From: Rhizomys pruinosus
Lineage: Eukaryota; Chordata; Mammalia; Rodentia; Spalacidae
Assembly: GCA_009823505.1 (NCBI GenBank)
Contig: VZQC01006579.1
Location: 1,076,051 to 1,140,050, forward strand
Reading direction: 5' to 3'
Length of the DNA: 64,000 nucleotides
A program made the translations under genes and the position numbers. The notes under the pieces are model-generated. The model ran no database searches and had not been told where the DNA came from. It was given only the letters and a program-made list of their open reading frames with translations. The stretch's first letter is position 1. Each line of letters opens with the position of its first letter. Below are positions 34,532 through 43,820 of this stretch, piece after piece.

Positions 34532-34642
34532 CTTCTTCTGACATGACTGCCGGGCCTCCTCTACCTCTTCGTCCCGACTCTCCATCTCCTTGGAATGGGT
34601 CTGTCTCATCCGCTCCATCTCCATTTCCAGACGCAGCTTGGC
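34532..34642 (-). CDS. Myo18a: Myo18a exon, coiled coil
   Basis: Acceptor aaccctctag, 111 bp, donor AAGAAG|gtaaag. It encodes [20 protein letters not shown], then [17 protein letters not shown]. Phase 0 at both ends. Confidence 0.97.
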
Positions 34643-35000
34643 CTAGAGGGTTGGGAGTCAGGACTGGGTTCCTCTCCCGTTAGGTCCTGCCTGAAGAGCA
34701 GCTCTCTCCGGCTCAGGAGCAGAGACCATCTCCATCACAGTTCTCTTTGCCTGCTTACACTCTGCCCCTGGCATCTGGCTTGTCCAAAGAAGTGTGCTTC
34801 CTTACCAGACGCCTGACCCCAGCCCAGGAGGAGGCTGTGAGCTGGAGACAATCTTGAAGCTTCCCCAGGGAGCAGATTCCCCCCTGAACTTACTTGGCTG
34901 CTTAGTCACATGCTAGTTGGGTTCCCAGCCCTCTGGCTGCAGTACCTTCTGATTCCCTCCCCACTAAAGCTCAACCCAGATATGCTTTTGTGGGAAGCTC

Positions 35001-35238
35001 CATTACAGCTTAACTGTCCTCACACCGTGGCTGGCATTACAGCTTAACTGTCCTCACACCGTGGCTGGCATTACAGCTTAACTGTCCTCACACCGTGGCT
35101 GGCATTACAGCTTAACTGTCCTCACACCGTGGCTGGCATTACAGCTTAACTGTCCTTACACCGTGGCTGGCATTACAGCTTAACTGTCCTCACACCGTGG
35201 CTGGCATTACAGCTTAACTGTCTTCACACTGTGGCTGG
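35001..35238. repeat. 34-bp tandem repeat, 7 copies
   Basis: The unit starts cattacagcttaactgtcct and ends caccgtggctgg. Copies start at 35001, 35035, 35069, 35103, 35137, 35171 and 35205. They are near-identical: copy 5 has cctta for cctca, and copy 7 has ttcac and an actgtgg change. It lies in the intron between the exons at 34642 and 35565. Confidence 0.95.
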
Positions 35239-35261
35239 CACAGTCTAGGTACTCGCTCAAC

Positions 35262-35424
35262 ATTTTTTTTTTTTTTTTGGTCTTTTCAAGACAGGGTCTC
35301 CCTGTAGCCCCAGGCTGTCTTATAACTTGCTCTGTAGACCAGGCTGGCCTTGAACTCTCAAAGATCCGCCTGCCTCTGCCTCCCAAGTGCTAGGATTAAA
35401 GGCTTGCGCCACCACGCCCGACTC
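35262..35424 (-). repeat. B1 SINE
   Basis: Reverse B1 with a T15 tail at left and gcgccaccacgcccgactca at right. Sense with Myo18a. Confidence 0.92.
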
Positions 35425-35564
35425 ACTTAACATTTTATGGGTAGGTGAATGTGTGAACAAGAGAATGAATGATGAATGTGGACCTGACCCACACTTTGTG
35501 TTAATGGTGAGGGTGGCGGTGCTCCCTGATATGTCCCATCCTTCCCTCAGTCAACCCTCTGTAC

Positions 35565-35765
35565 CTGCTCCAGCATCTGGATGGTCCCTGCCTGTTCATC
35601 CAGCTCCTCTTCTTGATCCTTGACCTTGGCCTCCAGGTCCCGGAGCTGCTTCTTGACTTTAGCCAGAGAAGCCTCATCCTTAGACTCTTGAGAAGAGATA
35701 TCCTGAAGTTCAGCCTCCAGTGAGACAACCTTCTGGGTAAACCCCGCGATGTCCATGTCTTTTTC
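35565..35765 (-). CDS. Myo18a: Myo18a exon, coiled coil
   Basis: Acceptor tttgctctag, 201 bp (67 residues), donor GAGCAG|gtacag. It encodes [20 protein letters not shown], then [20 protein letters not shown] and a charged stretch to GTIQMLEQ. The [10 protein letters not shown] segment is a skip-like, serine-rich break in the heptads. Phase 0 at both ends. Confidence 0.97.
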
Positions 35766-35856
35766 CTAGAGCAAAAAGGAAGGTGAGGTTGGCCTGGAGC
35801 GGGCTCCAAGTGGTGGAGGGGCTGGAGTGTGGAAAGAGATCATCAGTCTTGCATAC

Positions 35857-35980
35857 CTCCAATTGCTGCTTCAGGCTGAAAGCCTCGGCTAGGAGCATGT
35901 CCTTCTCCCTCTGCAGCTTCTCCCGCTGCAGCTTCTCCCGCTGGGTCTCCTCGTGCGCCTGGGAGAGCTCACTGTCAAAC
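35857..35980 (-). CDS. Myo18a: Myo18a exon, coiled coil with REKLQ repeat
   Basis: Acceptor ccacacag, 124 bp, donor TTGGAG|gtatgc. It encodes [13 protein letters not shown], then [15 protein letters not shown] and [14 protein letters not shown] 15-nt in-frame internal duplication produces the REKLQ pair, a feature also present in the human protein. It starts one base before a codon boundary, completing Arg. Confidence 0.97.
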
Positions 35981-36585
35981 CTGTGTGGAAGCATGGTGGC
36001 CTCTTCAGAAAGGGCAGTGTGGGTCCCAGCACACAGGAGTGCTGGGAAGTGGTGCCAGGAACAGAGGCAGATCACCAGCAGGGCTGGGGGTGGGTCATGC
36101 AGCCATAGTGTGGGTCAGGGTGACAGCATTGGCAGTTAGGGGTTACAGGTCAGACTACTGAGGAAATGCTGAGCTTCCAGCACTTCACCAAGTTGGCCTA
36201 AGAGGGCCCCATGGGCTGTTCCTGGGAAAGAGGCAGACCCAACCTCTCCTTGGGAGAAAAGTCCTCGAATTATCTAACAAATCAAAGAATGAGGGGCTAG
36301 GGTGAGGGCAGAGTGGGCATCAGAATGGGTAGAAATGAACATCCTGTTTATGTAACTCACTACACTGTTCAAATGAGCAACTGTCGCTACAGCAGCTGGC
36401 TTGTCTTTGGTCAGAACCACCAGCCTCAGCAGTACCAGCGTTACCAAGGGACACTCAAGGCCCAGTTGGCAATGTGCGTCAAGGGGCACATGGTTTGGGG
36501 ACCTCCTTATTTACTCCTATATTTCCCAGCCTTCCATTTCCCACCCAGTGACTCTAAATAGGGAACAACTTGTTCAAATCCCGCT

Positions 36586-36744
36586 TTTTGTTGTTGTTGT
36601 TGTCTTTTCGAGATAGGGTCTCCCTGTAGCCTCAGCTGTCTTGGAACTCACTCTATAGACCAGGCTGGCCTTGAACTCACAAAGATCCGCCTGCCTCTGC
36701 CTCGCAAGTGCTGGGATTAAAGGTGTGTGCCATCACGCCCAGCT
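36586..36744 (-). repeat. B1 SINE
   Basis: Reverse B1 after a (TTG)n tail: cttttcgagatagggtctcc to gtgccatcacgcccagcttt. A T-rich run follows. Confidence 0.92.
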
Positions 36745-37309
36745 TTTTTTTCTTTTTTTCTTTTTTTTTTTTTTTTTCAAATCCCTCTTAACACCTTCCC
36801 TGAATAGCTAATCAGATTCCTGTGGAAAGGGAACAGTCCCTCTCCTTACCCATCAGAAGAAAGTAAGGAAACTCCGGGCAGCTGGGAGCACAGACACATG
36901 GTAACTAGGCCAAGCTGACAGTATTATTGGGGTGCTAAAGAAGGAGAGAATCCTATTAAGAGTGCCAGCCTTTGGTAAAAGGTCAGAGTTAAAGAACAGA
37001 AGTGGAACTAAAGAATGGGAGGGGTGTGCGTGGGTTTCCTAGATGTCCAGAGAGGGCTGGAAAACCTTCCTAACCCCCTTGCTTTCCTCCAGCTAAAAGT
37101 TAGCAAGGAAAGTGGCAAAGGAGTTGGGATAGCCAGGGTAACTTATCGCTGGTAGGAGAGGAGGCTCTTCTCTGGCCTCATCACACCCAGGGTCATGGGG
37201 TGAGGCTGCTCTTCATAAACAAAGGCAACCGGTGCCTCTACTAGAAGCTGGTTCCCTGCAGAGGGGAAACAGGCACTGTTCCCTCCCCTGGGACACCCTG
37301 CTGTTCTCA

Positions 37310-37490
37310 GGGTGTGCTGGCTCCTCTGAGCTGTTAATAAAGGCGTCCCATTCCCATCCCCAGCCAGGGAAATTAATTTAGATTGGATTTTCTCCTGTGA
37401 GGGCTGCCCCCCTCCTTTGTGTCATTACCATAATGAGATGGAAGTGGCACGGCAGTTTAATGACATTAGTCAGGAGAATGTGTGTTTGTG
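37310..37490. promoter_or_regulatory. Candidate conserved non-coding island in intron
   Basis: Unique sequence with ggaaattaatttagattgga, gtcattaccataatgagatg and cagtttaatgacattagtca. It is ATTA-rich in a GC-rich intron. Function is inference only. Confidence 0.3.
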
Positions 37491-37700
37491 TAGAGGCAAG
37501 TCAGAGTGACACAGGCGGAGCTGGGCAGGGCAAGGGGTAGGCAAGACCAGGAGTTCTGGACTCTCGGCTAAAGCCTGTCCTCACCGGCCCAGGACAGGCG
37601 ACAGGCGTACTCTGGGTGGAACACACCTGAGCAGACGCTACAGCGGCCTCTGAGAGGACTTGGCTGAGTCCTCCCTGGAGGTCCTGTGCTAGCAGGAACG

Positions 37701-37812
37701 TCCATGCAGGTGAGGCTTCTGGCTTAGATGCAGGTCTTGGAGTTATTCTAGAAGGCTCCATGCAGGTGAGGCTTCTGGCTTAGATGCAGGTCCTGGAGTT
37801 ATTCTAGAAGGC
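37701..37812. repeat. 56-bp tandem duplication carrying UGCAUG on the transcript strand
   Basis: Two near-identical copies (37701-37756 and 37757-37812; one t/c difference). Each starts tccatgcaggtgaggcttct, so each carries TGCATG on the Myo18a strand (37703-37708 and 37759-37764). They lie about 77 and 133 nt past the donor of the 37841-37995 exon. Confidence 0.93.
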
Positions 37813-37840
37813 TCCCAGAGCCCGGGGCAAGGCTACCTAC

Positions 37841-37995
37841 CTCCTCTGCTTCTTCTCCAGTTCGTGGTTGCGAACTTGCTGGCCCTCCAGGTGCAGCTTG
37901 GTGTCCTGTAGCTCAGCTGTGAGCCGCTGGCACTTCTTCTTAAGCTGCTGCAGCGCCCGCTGACTCTCATCACTATCTGCTTGCAGGTCCCCAAG
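37841..37995 (-). CDS. Myo18a: Myo18a exon, coiled coil
   Basis: Acceptor tggcctctag, 155 bp, donor AGGAG|gtaggt. It encodes [20 protein letters not shown], then [20 protein letters not shown] and [11 protein letters not shown]. It ends two bases into Arg. Confidence 0.97.
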
Positions 37996-38263
37996 CTAGA
38001 GGCCAAGAAAGGGCACAAGGTCAGTAGCCATTGCAAAGCCCAAAGCATTGGTGGAGAGGGGGGTAGGTGAGTGAGGGCAAGACCAGGTGAAGAACCAGGT
38101 CAGGGACATCTCGGGAGCCTAGATGTGATGCTCTAACCATAGTTTCTGGTCGTCTCTGTAGGACAGGCTAAAATTTAACCTCCCTGTTCCACTGACGGTT
38201 TGCCTGCCTCTGAACCTTTGCCAGCCCTTCGGGCCTAGGCATCAGTTCCCTGGCCAGCCTCAC

Positions 38264-38391
38264 CCGCCTCTCCAGCTGTCTCTTGCTCTGCTGCTCCACC
38301 TCCAACTTGTCTTCTAACTCTTGCTGGAGCCTCTTCTTAGTGAAGTCCACCTCCCTCACAGCTCGCTCGTACTTCAGCCGCCACTCGCCCC
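38264..38391 (-). CDS. Myo18a: Myo18a exon, coiled coil
   Basis: Acceptor taccgtatag, 128 bp, donor AGGCGG|gtgagg. It encodes [20 protein letters not shown], then [20 protein letters not shown] and ERR. The first two bases complete Gly. Confidence 0.97.
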
Positions 38392-38667
38392 CTATACGGT
38401 AGGGAGCAGAGAGCATTTTCTTGAGGTGCTGAGACTCCTCGAGAAGAGGCAGGGAACAAAAGGACAGGAGTAGGAAGGACCAGCAGGTACAGCCAGCCCA
38501 GCCCGAAGAACTCAAATGTTTCTAGGATGATGGCTAGAATGAACCACTAGCTTGAGGAAGTCTAGAGGCAGGTGACAGAGGACATGTACTGTCTTCTCCC
38601 TAGGGACTTCCAGGACCATGGCCTGGAGACATTGTCATTACCATGGTGGCTCAACTCCTGGTTGGTT

Positions 38668-38785
38668 GGTTTATTTGTTGAGACAGGATTCATGTACCCA
38701 AGATTGGCCTTGACCTTATTAAGTAGTCGATGATCTTGAGCTTCTGATCCTCTGGGATTACAGGTGTGCACCACCATGCCTAGTT
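38668..38785 (-). repeat. Diverged B1/PB1-like SINE
   Basis: ttgttgagacaggattcatg at left and gggattacaggtgtgcacca at right. The middle is diverged. Confidence 0.65.
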
Positions 38786-38937
38786 TAGCACCTCTACTTT
38801 CTCATCTATTTATCACCCTTTAGTCTTCTAATAACCAATGCAGGGAGACAGACCTGAATAAGGTATGTGACTACCCAGGGATGGGCATCAGGACTTGCCA
38901 CTCGGGCCTCTGCCAACCTCCCCTACTTCAGACCCAC

Positions 38938-39049
38938 CTGCATCATCATCATCCACTTCCCCGTTGATCTCAGCTGCCTGCATGAGCCGGGCCTCCATCA
39001 CCTCCATTTCCATCACTTCCATTTGCTTCTTCAGTGCATCATACTGGGT
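38938..39049 (-). CDS. Myo18a: Myo18a exon, proximal coiled coil
   Basis: Acceptor cttcttcag, 112 bp, donor GATGCAG|gtgggt. It encodes [20 protein letters not shown], then [17 protein letters not shown]. The methionine-rich heptads are followed by an Asp-rich hinge that likely breaks the coiled coil. It is too interrupted on the plus-strand reading to show as one open frame; assembled from splice sites. Confidence 0.96.
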
Positions 39050-39238
39050 CTGAAGAAGAAGGCTTGTGGCTCGTCATTTTTCCCTTGCTCATTGCACCCG
39101 ATGTCCTGAACCATACAGCCCACACGCTTACCCCCGGCAGACAGGATGTGCAGCTAGTGGAGCGGATGCCCAGTGGCTATGGGGAAGCAGACTGGGGCAG
39201 TCACCAGTCTGAGGTCTTCACCCCGGCCCTGCCCTCAC

Positions 39239-39358
39239 CTGTAGCTCCTTCATCTCCTTCTCAGCTCGGAGCCTCTCGGCTGTCTCTGCGTCCAGCAGCT
39301 GGGAGGCGGACTCTCCCGTATTACGTTCATCTGTCAGCTCCGATGTCAGCTCTGAGAT
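39239..39358 (-). CDS. Myo18a: Myo18a exon, proximal coiled coil
   Basis: Acceptor taatcctag, 120 bp, donor CTACAG|gtgagg. It encodes [20 protein letters not shown], then [20 protein letters not shown]. Phase 0 at both ends. Confidence 0.96.
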
Positions 39359-39489
39359 CTAGGATTAGGGGAGGGAGCCACCAGTTGAAGTGTCTGCCTC
39401 GCTGAGCCAGAACACAGCAATATGGGGGTTGAGGGGACAGGACACTTTGTGACAGTGGGCCAGTCTGCATGCTGACTAGAGTCACTCAC

Positions 39490-39579
39490 CCGGGTCTCCA
39501 GCCGGTCACTGTTGAGCCGAAGCTCATTCCGCTCTTTCTCCACCTTTTCAAGCTTGCTCCGCAGCTGTTGGATCTCCTC
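39490..39579 (-). CDS. Myo18a: Myo18a exon, start of coiled coil
   Basis: Acceptor tcccctatag, 90 bp, donor ACCCGG|gtgagt. It encodes [20 protein letters not shown], then [10 protein letters not shown]. Phase 0 at both ends. First fully heptad exon of the rod. Confidence 0.96.
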
Positions 39580-39645
39580 CTATAGGGGAGCAAGAAAAGT
39601 GAGGCACGGTGAGGACCCAGGGCCTGAGTCTCTTCCCCCAAGACA

Positions 39646-39649
<4 letters not shown>

Positions 39650-39697
<48 letters not shown>
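39650..39697. repeat. (GT)24 microsatellite
   Basis: Uninterrupted GT run about 70 nt upstream (transcript sense: CA repeat) of the exon ending at 39579. CA repeats near exons can bind hnRNP L. Confidence 0.96.
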
Positions 39698-39700
<3 letters not shown>

Positions 39701-39971
39701 GGGCACGTTCCCAACTGGAAAGCAACTACCTCCTGAGACTCCTGACCCTAGACCCTTCTCCAAAAGCAGAGTACGCCTAGGATTTTATCCTAAGAGGCCA
39801 CCCAGGAGCTCAGATAACACTCCGGAGGGAAATCTGTTTAATCAGCATAGTTAAAAACACCAGCTCTTTCAACTAAACATAAGAGCACCTAGAAATCCAA
39901 GACAAGCCAGCAAGGCCTTTACACACATGGCCATCCCACCCAGGACCCAGCTGCCCTGGGAGGTCACGCAC

Positions 39972-40115
39972 GTCTTTGTTGCGGATCTGCTCCTCTGACA
40001 ACTGAACTTCGATGAGGGGCCGCACGGTGGTAAAGAGCTTCCACCAGGGCCAGTCCTTCACCCCTTTGTTCTTCTTGATGTTCTTCTGCACACAGCGAAT
40101 GGCCAGGTCCTGGAT
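39972..40115 (-). CDS. Myo18a: Myo18a exon, neck-to-rod junction
   Basis: Acceptor caactacag, 144 bp, donor AAAGAC|gtgcgt. It encodes [20 protein letters not shown], then [20 protein letters not shown] and EEQIRNKD. The [14 protein letters not shown] segment is the hallmark myosin-II-like head-rod junction. Phase 0 at both ends. Confidence 0.98.
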
Positions 40116-40309
40116 CTGTAGTTGGGGGTGGGGGTGGCACATGGGGCGAGGGTGAACTCAGTTCCCTGGCCAAGGCTGGTTAGAGCCACTTTCCCATGGG
40201 TTGGCTCCCCCGGCTACTTGACCCACAGTCAGACTCTGTTCATGCCCCACCTTGTGCCCCACATTCCCCTCAAAGGGTGGGCGGCCCTGGGAGCAGTGCA
40301 CTGGATACT

Positions 40310-40500
40310 CACGTTCCACTGTCATTAGGAATAATTTCATCTGCTTTATTTGCTGCCTGATTATTTCCAGCACCCTGGCCTAGCTGTGCTATAAAACCTA
40401 ATCTTGCTGAAACACAAGAGGCGGCAGTGCTAGCTGTTTTATGGACTTGCTAATAAGAAAAGGAGTCGCTGACACAGCTCCTTAATCTTCATAGAGCAGC
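40310..40500. promoter_or_regulatory. Candidate conserved non-coding island in intron
   Basis: Unique sequence with aggaataatttcatctgctt, gctataaaacctaatcttgc and cttgctaataagaaaaggag. Repeat-free, about 200 bp beyond (upstream in the gene of) the 39972-40115 exon. Function is inference only. Confidence 0.3.
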
Positions 40501-40764
40501 CTGTGATCCAGAGCCCACCTTTGCCTGCCTGGGCCCTGCTTCCCCTCACACTCCTGCAAAATATTCCCCAGACCAGCCCACATGTCCCTAGTGCTGAGCA
40601 CACCAGTATCCTTTCCACTCTGGCTTAGGCCTGGTGCTCTCGGGAGGTTCCCACCTCCTCAGATGGTGGTGATAACCCCTTGGCCTCCCCACCATGTATC
40701 CTGAGTGCCCTCTCCACAGGTACTCTGCTGTGCTGTCTAGGCTGGGGCATCCCTAGAGTAGCAC

Positions 40765-40893
40765 CTTTCTCTTCTTGAAGTGCTGGCGGGCGAGGTAGCC
40801 CCTGCAGGCCGCCTGGAACAGGGTCAGATGCCTGCTGGTTTGCTCATCTCGCTGTTCTTCTAGACGTGCCAATGTGCCAGCCCGGAAGAATAC
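40765..40893 (-). CDS. Myo18a: Myo18a exon with the IQ motif
   Basis: Acceptor tctccgacag, 129 bp, donor AGAAAG|gtgcta. It encodes [20 protein letters not shown], then [20 protein letters not shown] and [16 protein letters not shown] ends the converter. [11 protein letters not shown] (40786-40818) is the single IQ motif (IQxxxRGxxxR type) that binds a light chain or calmodulin-like protein in the lever arm. Phase 0 at both ends. Confidence 0.98.
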
Positions 40894-41741
40894 CTGTCGG
40901 AGAAGCAGCCTGGTAAAAGCCAGAGGCAGCAGAAGGAGAGGAAGGGGAGGAAAGATGAGGGGCAGGAGGAACAAACAGTTGGCGTAGGGAGCCTGCAGTC
41001 CAGGGAGGGTGGACCCTGGGTCAGGAAGAGCTTGAAAATCCACTTGTAGAAGAGAAAGGGGAGGAGCCCAGCTAGGCTGCTGGGAAGACCAGGCCCAAGT
41101 GGAAGGCTTTGGACCTGAAGACGAAAGTCTAATTCAAAGACAGATGATGAAAGGCAGTGCAGGGGACAAGGAAGATACCTGAGGCCTGGGGGGTAGGGGG
41201 AGTTCTCACTGACCCAACAGGGAGGGAATGGCCTTCAGCACTATCTGTGATGTAGTCAAACTTCCTGTGCCACACACAGCCCAGGAGGGTCCAAGCACAG
41301 CTCCAGCCATGTGGGATCAGGTGAAAAGGAGGCTGGTACCTCTGGGTGTGAGAGGATCCAGGAAGAGACAAGTGGTGGAAGACAGGAGCCGCCCCCTCCT
41401 GCCCTTCTCACCCTCCTGCAGAGCTTCATTCCAGCCATCTCCTCTTTCATGTCAGTGCCCCACCCCCACCCCCAGGTTTCACCCTTGAAAGCTGGTGAGG
41501 TGGGCGGGAATTGGCCCCAGCAAGGGACCTGCCATACAGGTTTGGGGGGCTGGAGGGTAGATGAGTGAGGAACCAGCCCTGCACCCCCACACCCAGCTGT
41601 TCTCTGACTCTTTGCTGCCCTGAGCTGTGCTTTAGTAAGAGAAGTAGGCCAGGAGAATGTTGACTCTGGTTTCTTTGAGAGAGCATAGGGCACTAGGAAT
41701 ATGTCCACCTCCACCTGGCGCAGAGCACTGAAACTCCCTTT

Positions 41742-41925
41742 AAAGGCCAGTGCGATGTCTCAGCTCTCAAGCTTGACAACCTGAGTTTGATTCCCAGGAT
41801 GCACACGGTGGAAGGAGAGAACTGACTCCCCAAGTTATCCTCTGACCTCCACATGGCTAGCATGGTATGTCATATTCACACGCACAGATAAATAAATAAA
41901 TAAATAAATATAATAAAAAAAAAGA
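41742..41925 (+). repeat. B3 SINE
   Basis: aaggccagtgcgatgtctca, cacacggtggaaggagagaa, and an (AAAT)n tail. B3-type body. Confidence 0.75.
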
Positions 41926-42207
41926 ACAAAAGAAAACTCCCTTTTGTGGGACAGAGTTGGGAAATCAAGAGGAACACAGTTTATATAAAGTCCTCAAATG
42001 TGTAGGATCCCAAGGTCCCCTTCAGGAAAGTAGGGAGAGCCTAAGTCGTCTAAGAACACTGTCTATGGTGAAGTCACAGAAGCCTCATTAACTAGACTCC
42101 TTTGGATAAAAGTTCAGTCCTTTCTGATACTGCCCACAACCTACGAATAAGCAAAGTGGGGAGGGATATCCAATTAGGTCCTAGGTCAGGCAAAAATGCT
42201 AACCACG

Positions 42208-42352
42208 GCCGGGTGTGGTGGTGCACGCCTTTGAGCCCAGCACTGGGGAGGCAGCAGCCTGGTCTACATAGTGAGTGAGTTCCAGGACAGCTGAGGCTAC
42301 AGAGAGACCCTGCCTCAAAAAGACAAAAAAAAAAAAAAAAAAAAAAAAAAAA
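42208..42352 (+). repeat. B1 SINE with internal deletion
   Basis: gccgggtgtggtggtgcacg to gaccctgcctcaaaaagaca, followed by a long A tail. The central gcagcctggtc junction shows the deletion. Confidence 0.9.
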
Positions 42353-42357
42353 TTAAG

Positions 42358-42498
42358 GGGGCTGACATTGGGCTAAGGCACTTGCTACCCAGCCTAAGGA
42401 CCTAAGTTCGATCCCCAGGACCCACATGGTGGAAGGCAAGAACTGATTCCCACAGTTGTCCTCTGACTTCCATACATGTGCTGGGGCACATGGGTATA

Positions 42499-42536
<38 letters not shown>
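42358..42536 (+). repeat. B3 SINE with (AC)n tail
   Basis: cctaagttcgatccccagga, then catggtggaaggcaagaact, ending in an AC microsatellite at about 42500-42534. Confidence 0.8.
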
Positions 42537-42659
42537 GAATAAACGTGATAAGAGTTTTAATAATTTAAAAACGAAGGTGAAAAAAGATGGAGGAAGACAC
42601 CTGACATCAACCTCTAGCCTCCACTTGCCAGAACCCACTCATACACATGAACACACATT

Positions 42660-43820
42660 TACACATATATTACATACATAAGCACACAAAAAATTTTGGA
42701 GTCCTTTTGAGTATTGGGTGAAAGGTTAGGGGTACCACCTCTTTCAAATACCGACCATACAAGTTTTACAGTGCTAGGAGGCTCTGAGACTCCCAAAGTC
42801 TTTGCCTGAACTTTCTGGGCCCAGTGGTCTCTAATGAAGACCTCTCTTTTGAACGACAATAATGAATACTCAGTCCTTGTTCACCAGCCAGTGTTAACCA
42901 CAGCCTGCAAGACTGAAGCTTTTTCTCCCAAAGCAAACATCCAACCTTCCCCCTTTCCCTTTGAGCACCACGGCCCAGGGGGCTCACCTGCCTCAGCTGG
43001 GCACTGGGAGGATTCAGGACAGCAGGGGGTCTGAGATGTGGCCAGAAGAGGACCAACCCAAACAGGTCCGTTCTTGTCTGAGAAGCGTCTGAGAAACTGG
43101 GAACTGGCTTGGAGGAATGCCACTCCCAGTGCCAGCCAGCCTGCCAGTGGTCCAGCCTGTTAGAGGGGCAGGAGCCCAGAGGGAAGCTCGCATGTGAACT
43201 AACCTGGGAGACACTGAGCAGCTAAAGGAATATTTTTGGCTGGAGGCAACCCCAGTGAGAAAACCCGGATGGAGTCCCCAAGTCTAAGAAAAGGCACATG
43301 TGTGTGTGGGACGGGGTGTGGCCAGGCAGAAAGGGGGGTGAGGCGGATGTAGACTGAGCAGAAGCAGCAAAATGACATCAAAGAGTGGGACCAAACTGAC
43401 AAATAAGGGAAGAGGAAAAACTAGGACCAGAAAGCAATGAACAGAGGACACTGCGGACCTTGAGGGCTCAATGGCAAAGAGACAGCCAAGGACACCAGTG
43501 AAGAGATGGGAAGATACAGACACAGGGATGGAGGGGATGGGGTTGACAGCATCAGAATCCAAGACCTTCACTCCATCTGCAGCACATATGAGAGAGGACA
43601 AGCAACATGTAAGCACCTCCCTCCGTCTCACATTGTGCAAGGTGCTGTGCTACCCAGAGACCCTTTCCTCTGCTGACAAAGGGACAGATCCACATCCCTT
43701 TTTATGGCTGTCCTTGCCCTCCCTCCATGCCAGTTCCCAGAGCACATATGCAGATGTCGCCTATCCAAACTTTCCAGCTTAGGGAGAGATGAGCAGGGAT
43801 TCCCCCTCTGAGAGGGCTGT
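42660..43820. other. Intron sequence, no feature recognised
   Basis: Unique sequence between the SINE pair and the minisatellite. Open frames on both strands (for example 43284-43640 minus) have no recognisable domain and no flanking splice pattern. Confidence 0.4.

Noticed and set aside
35001..35238. CRISPR-like array
   Set aside because: Direct head-to-tail repeats without spacers in a mammalian intron; an ordinary tandem repeat.
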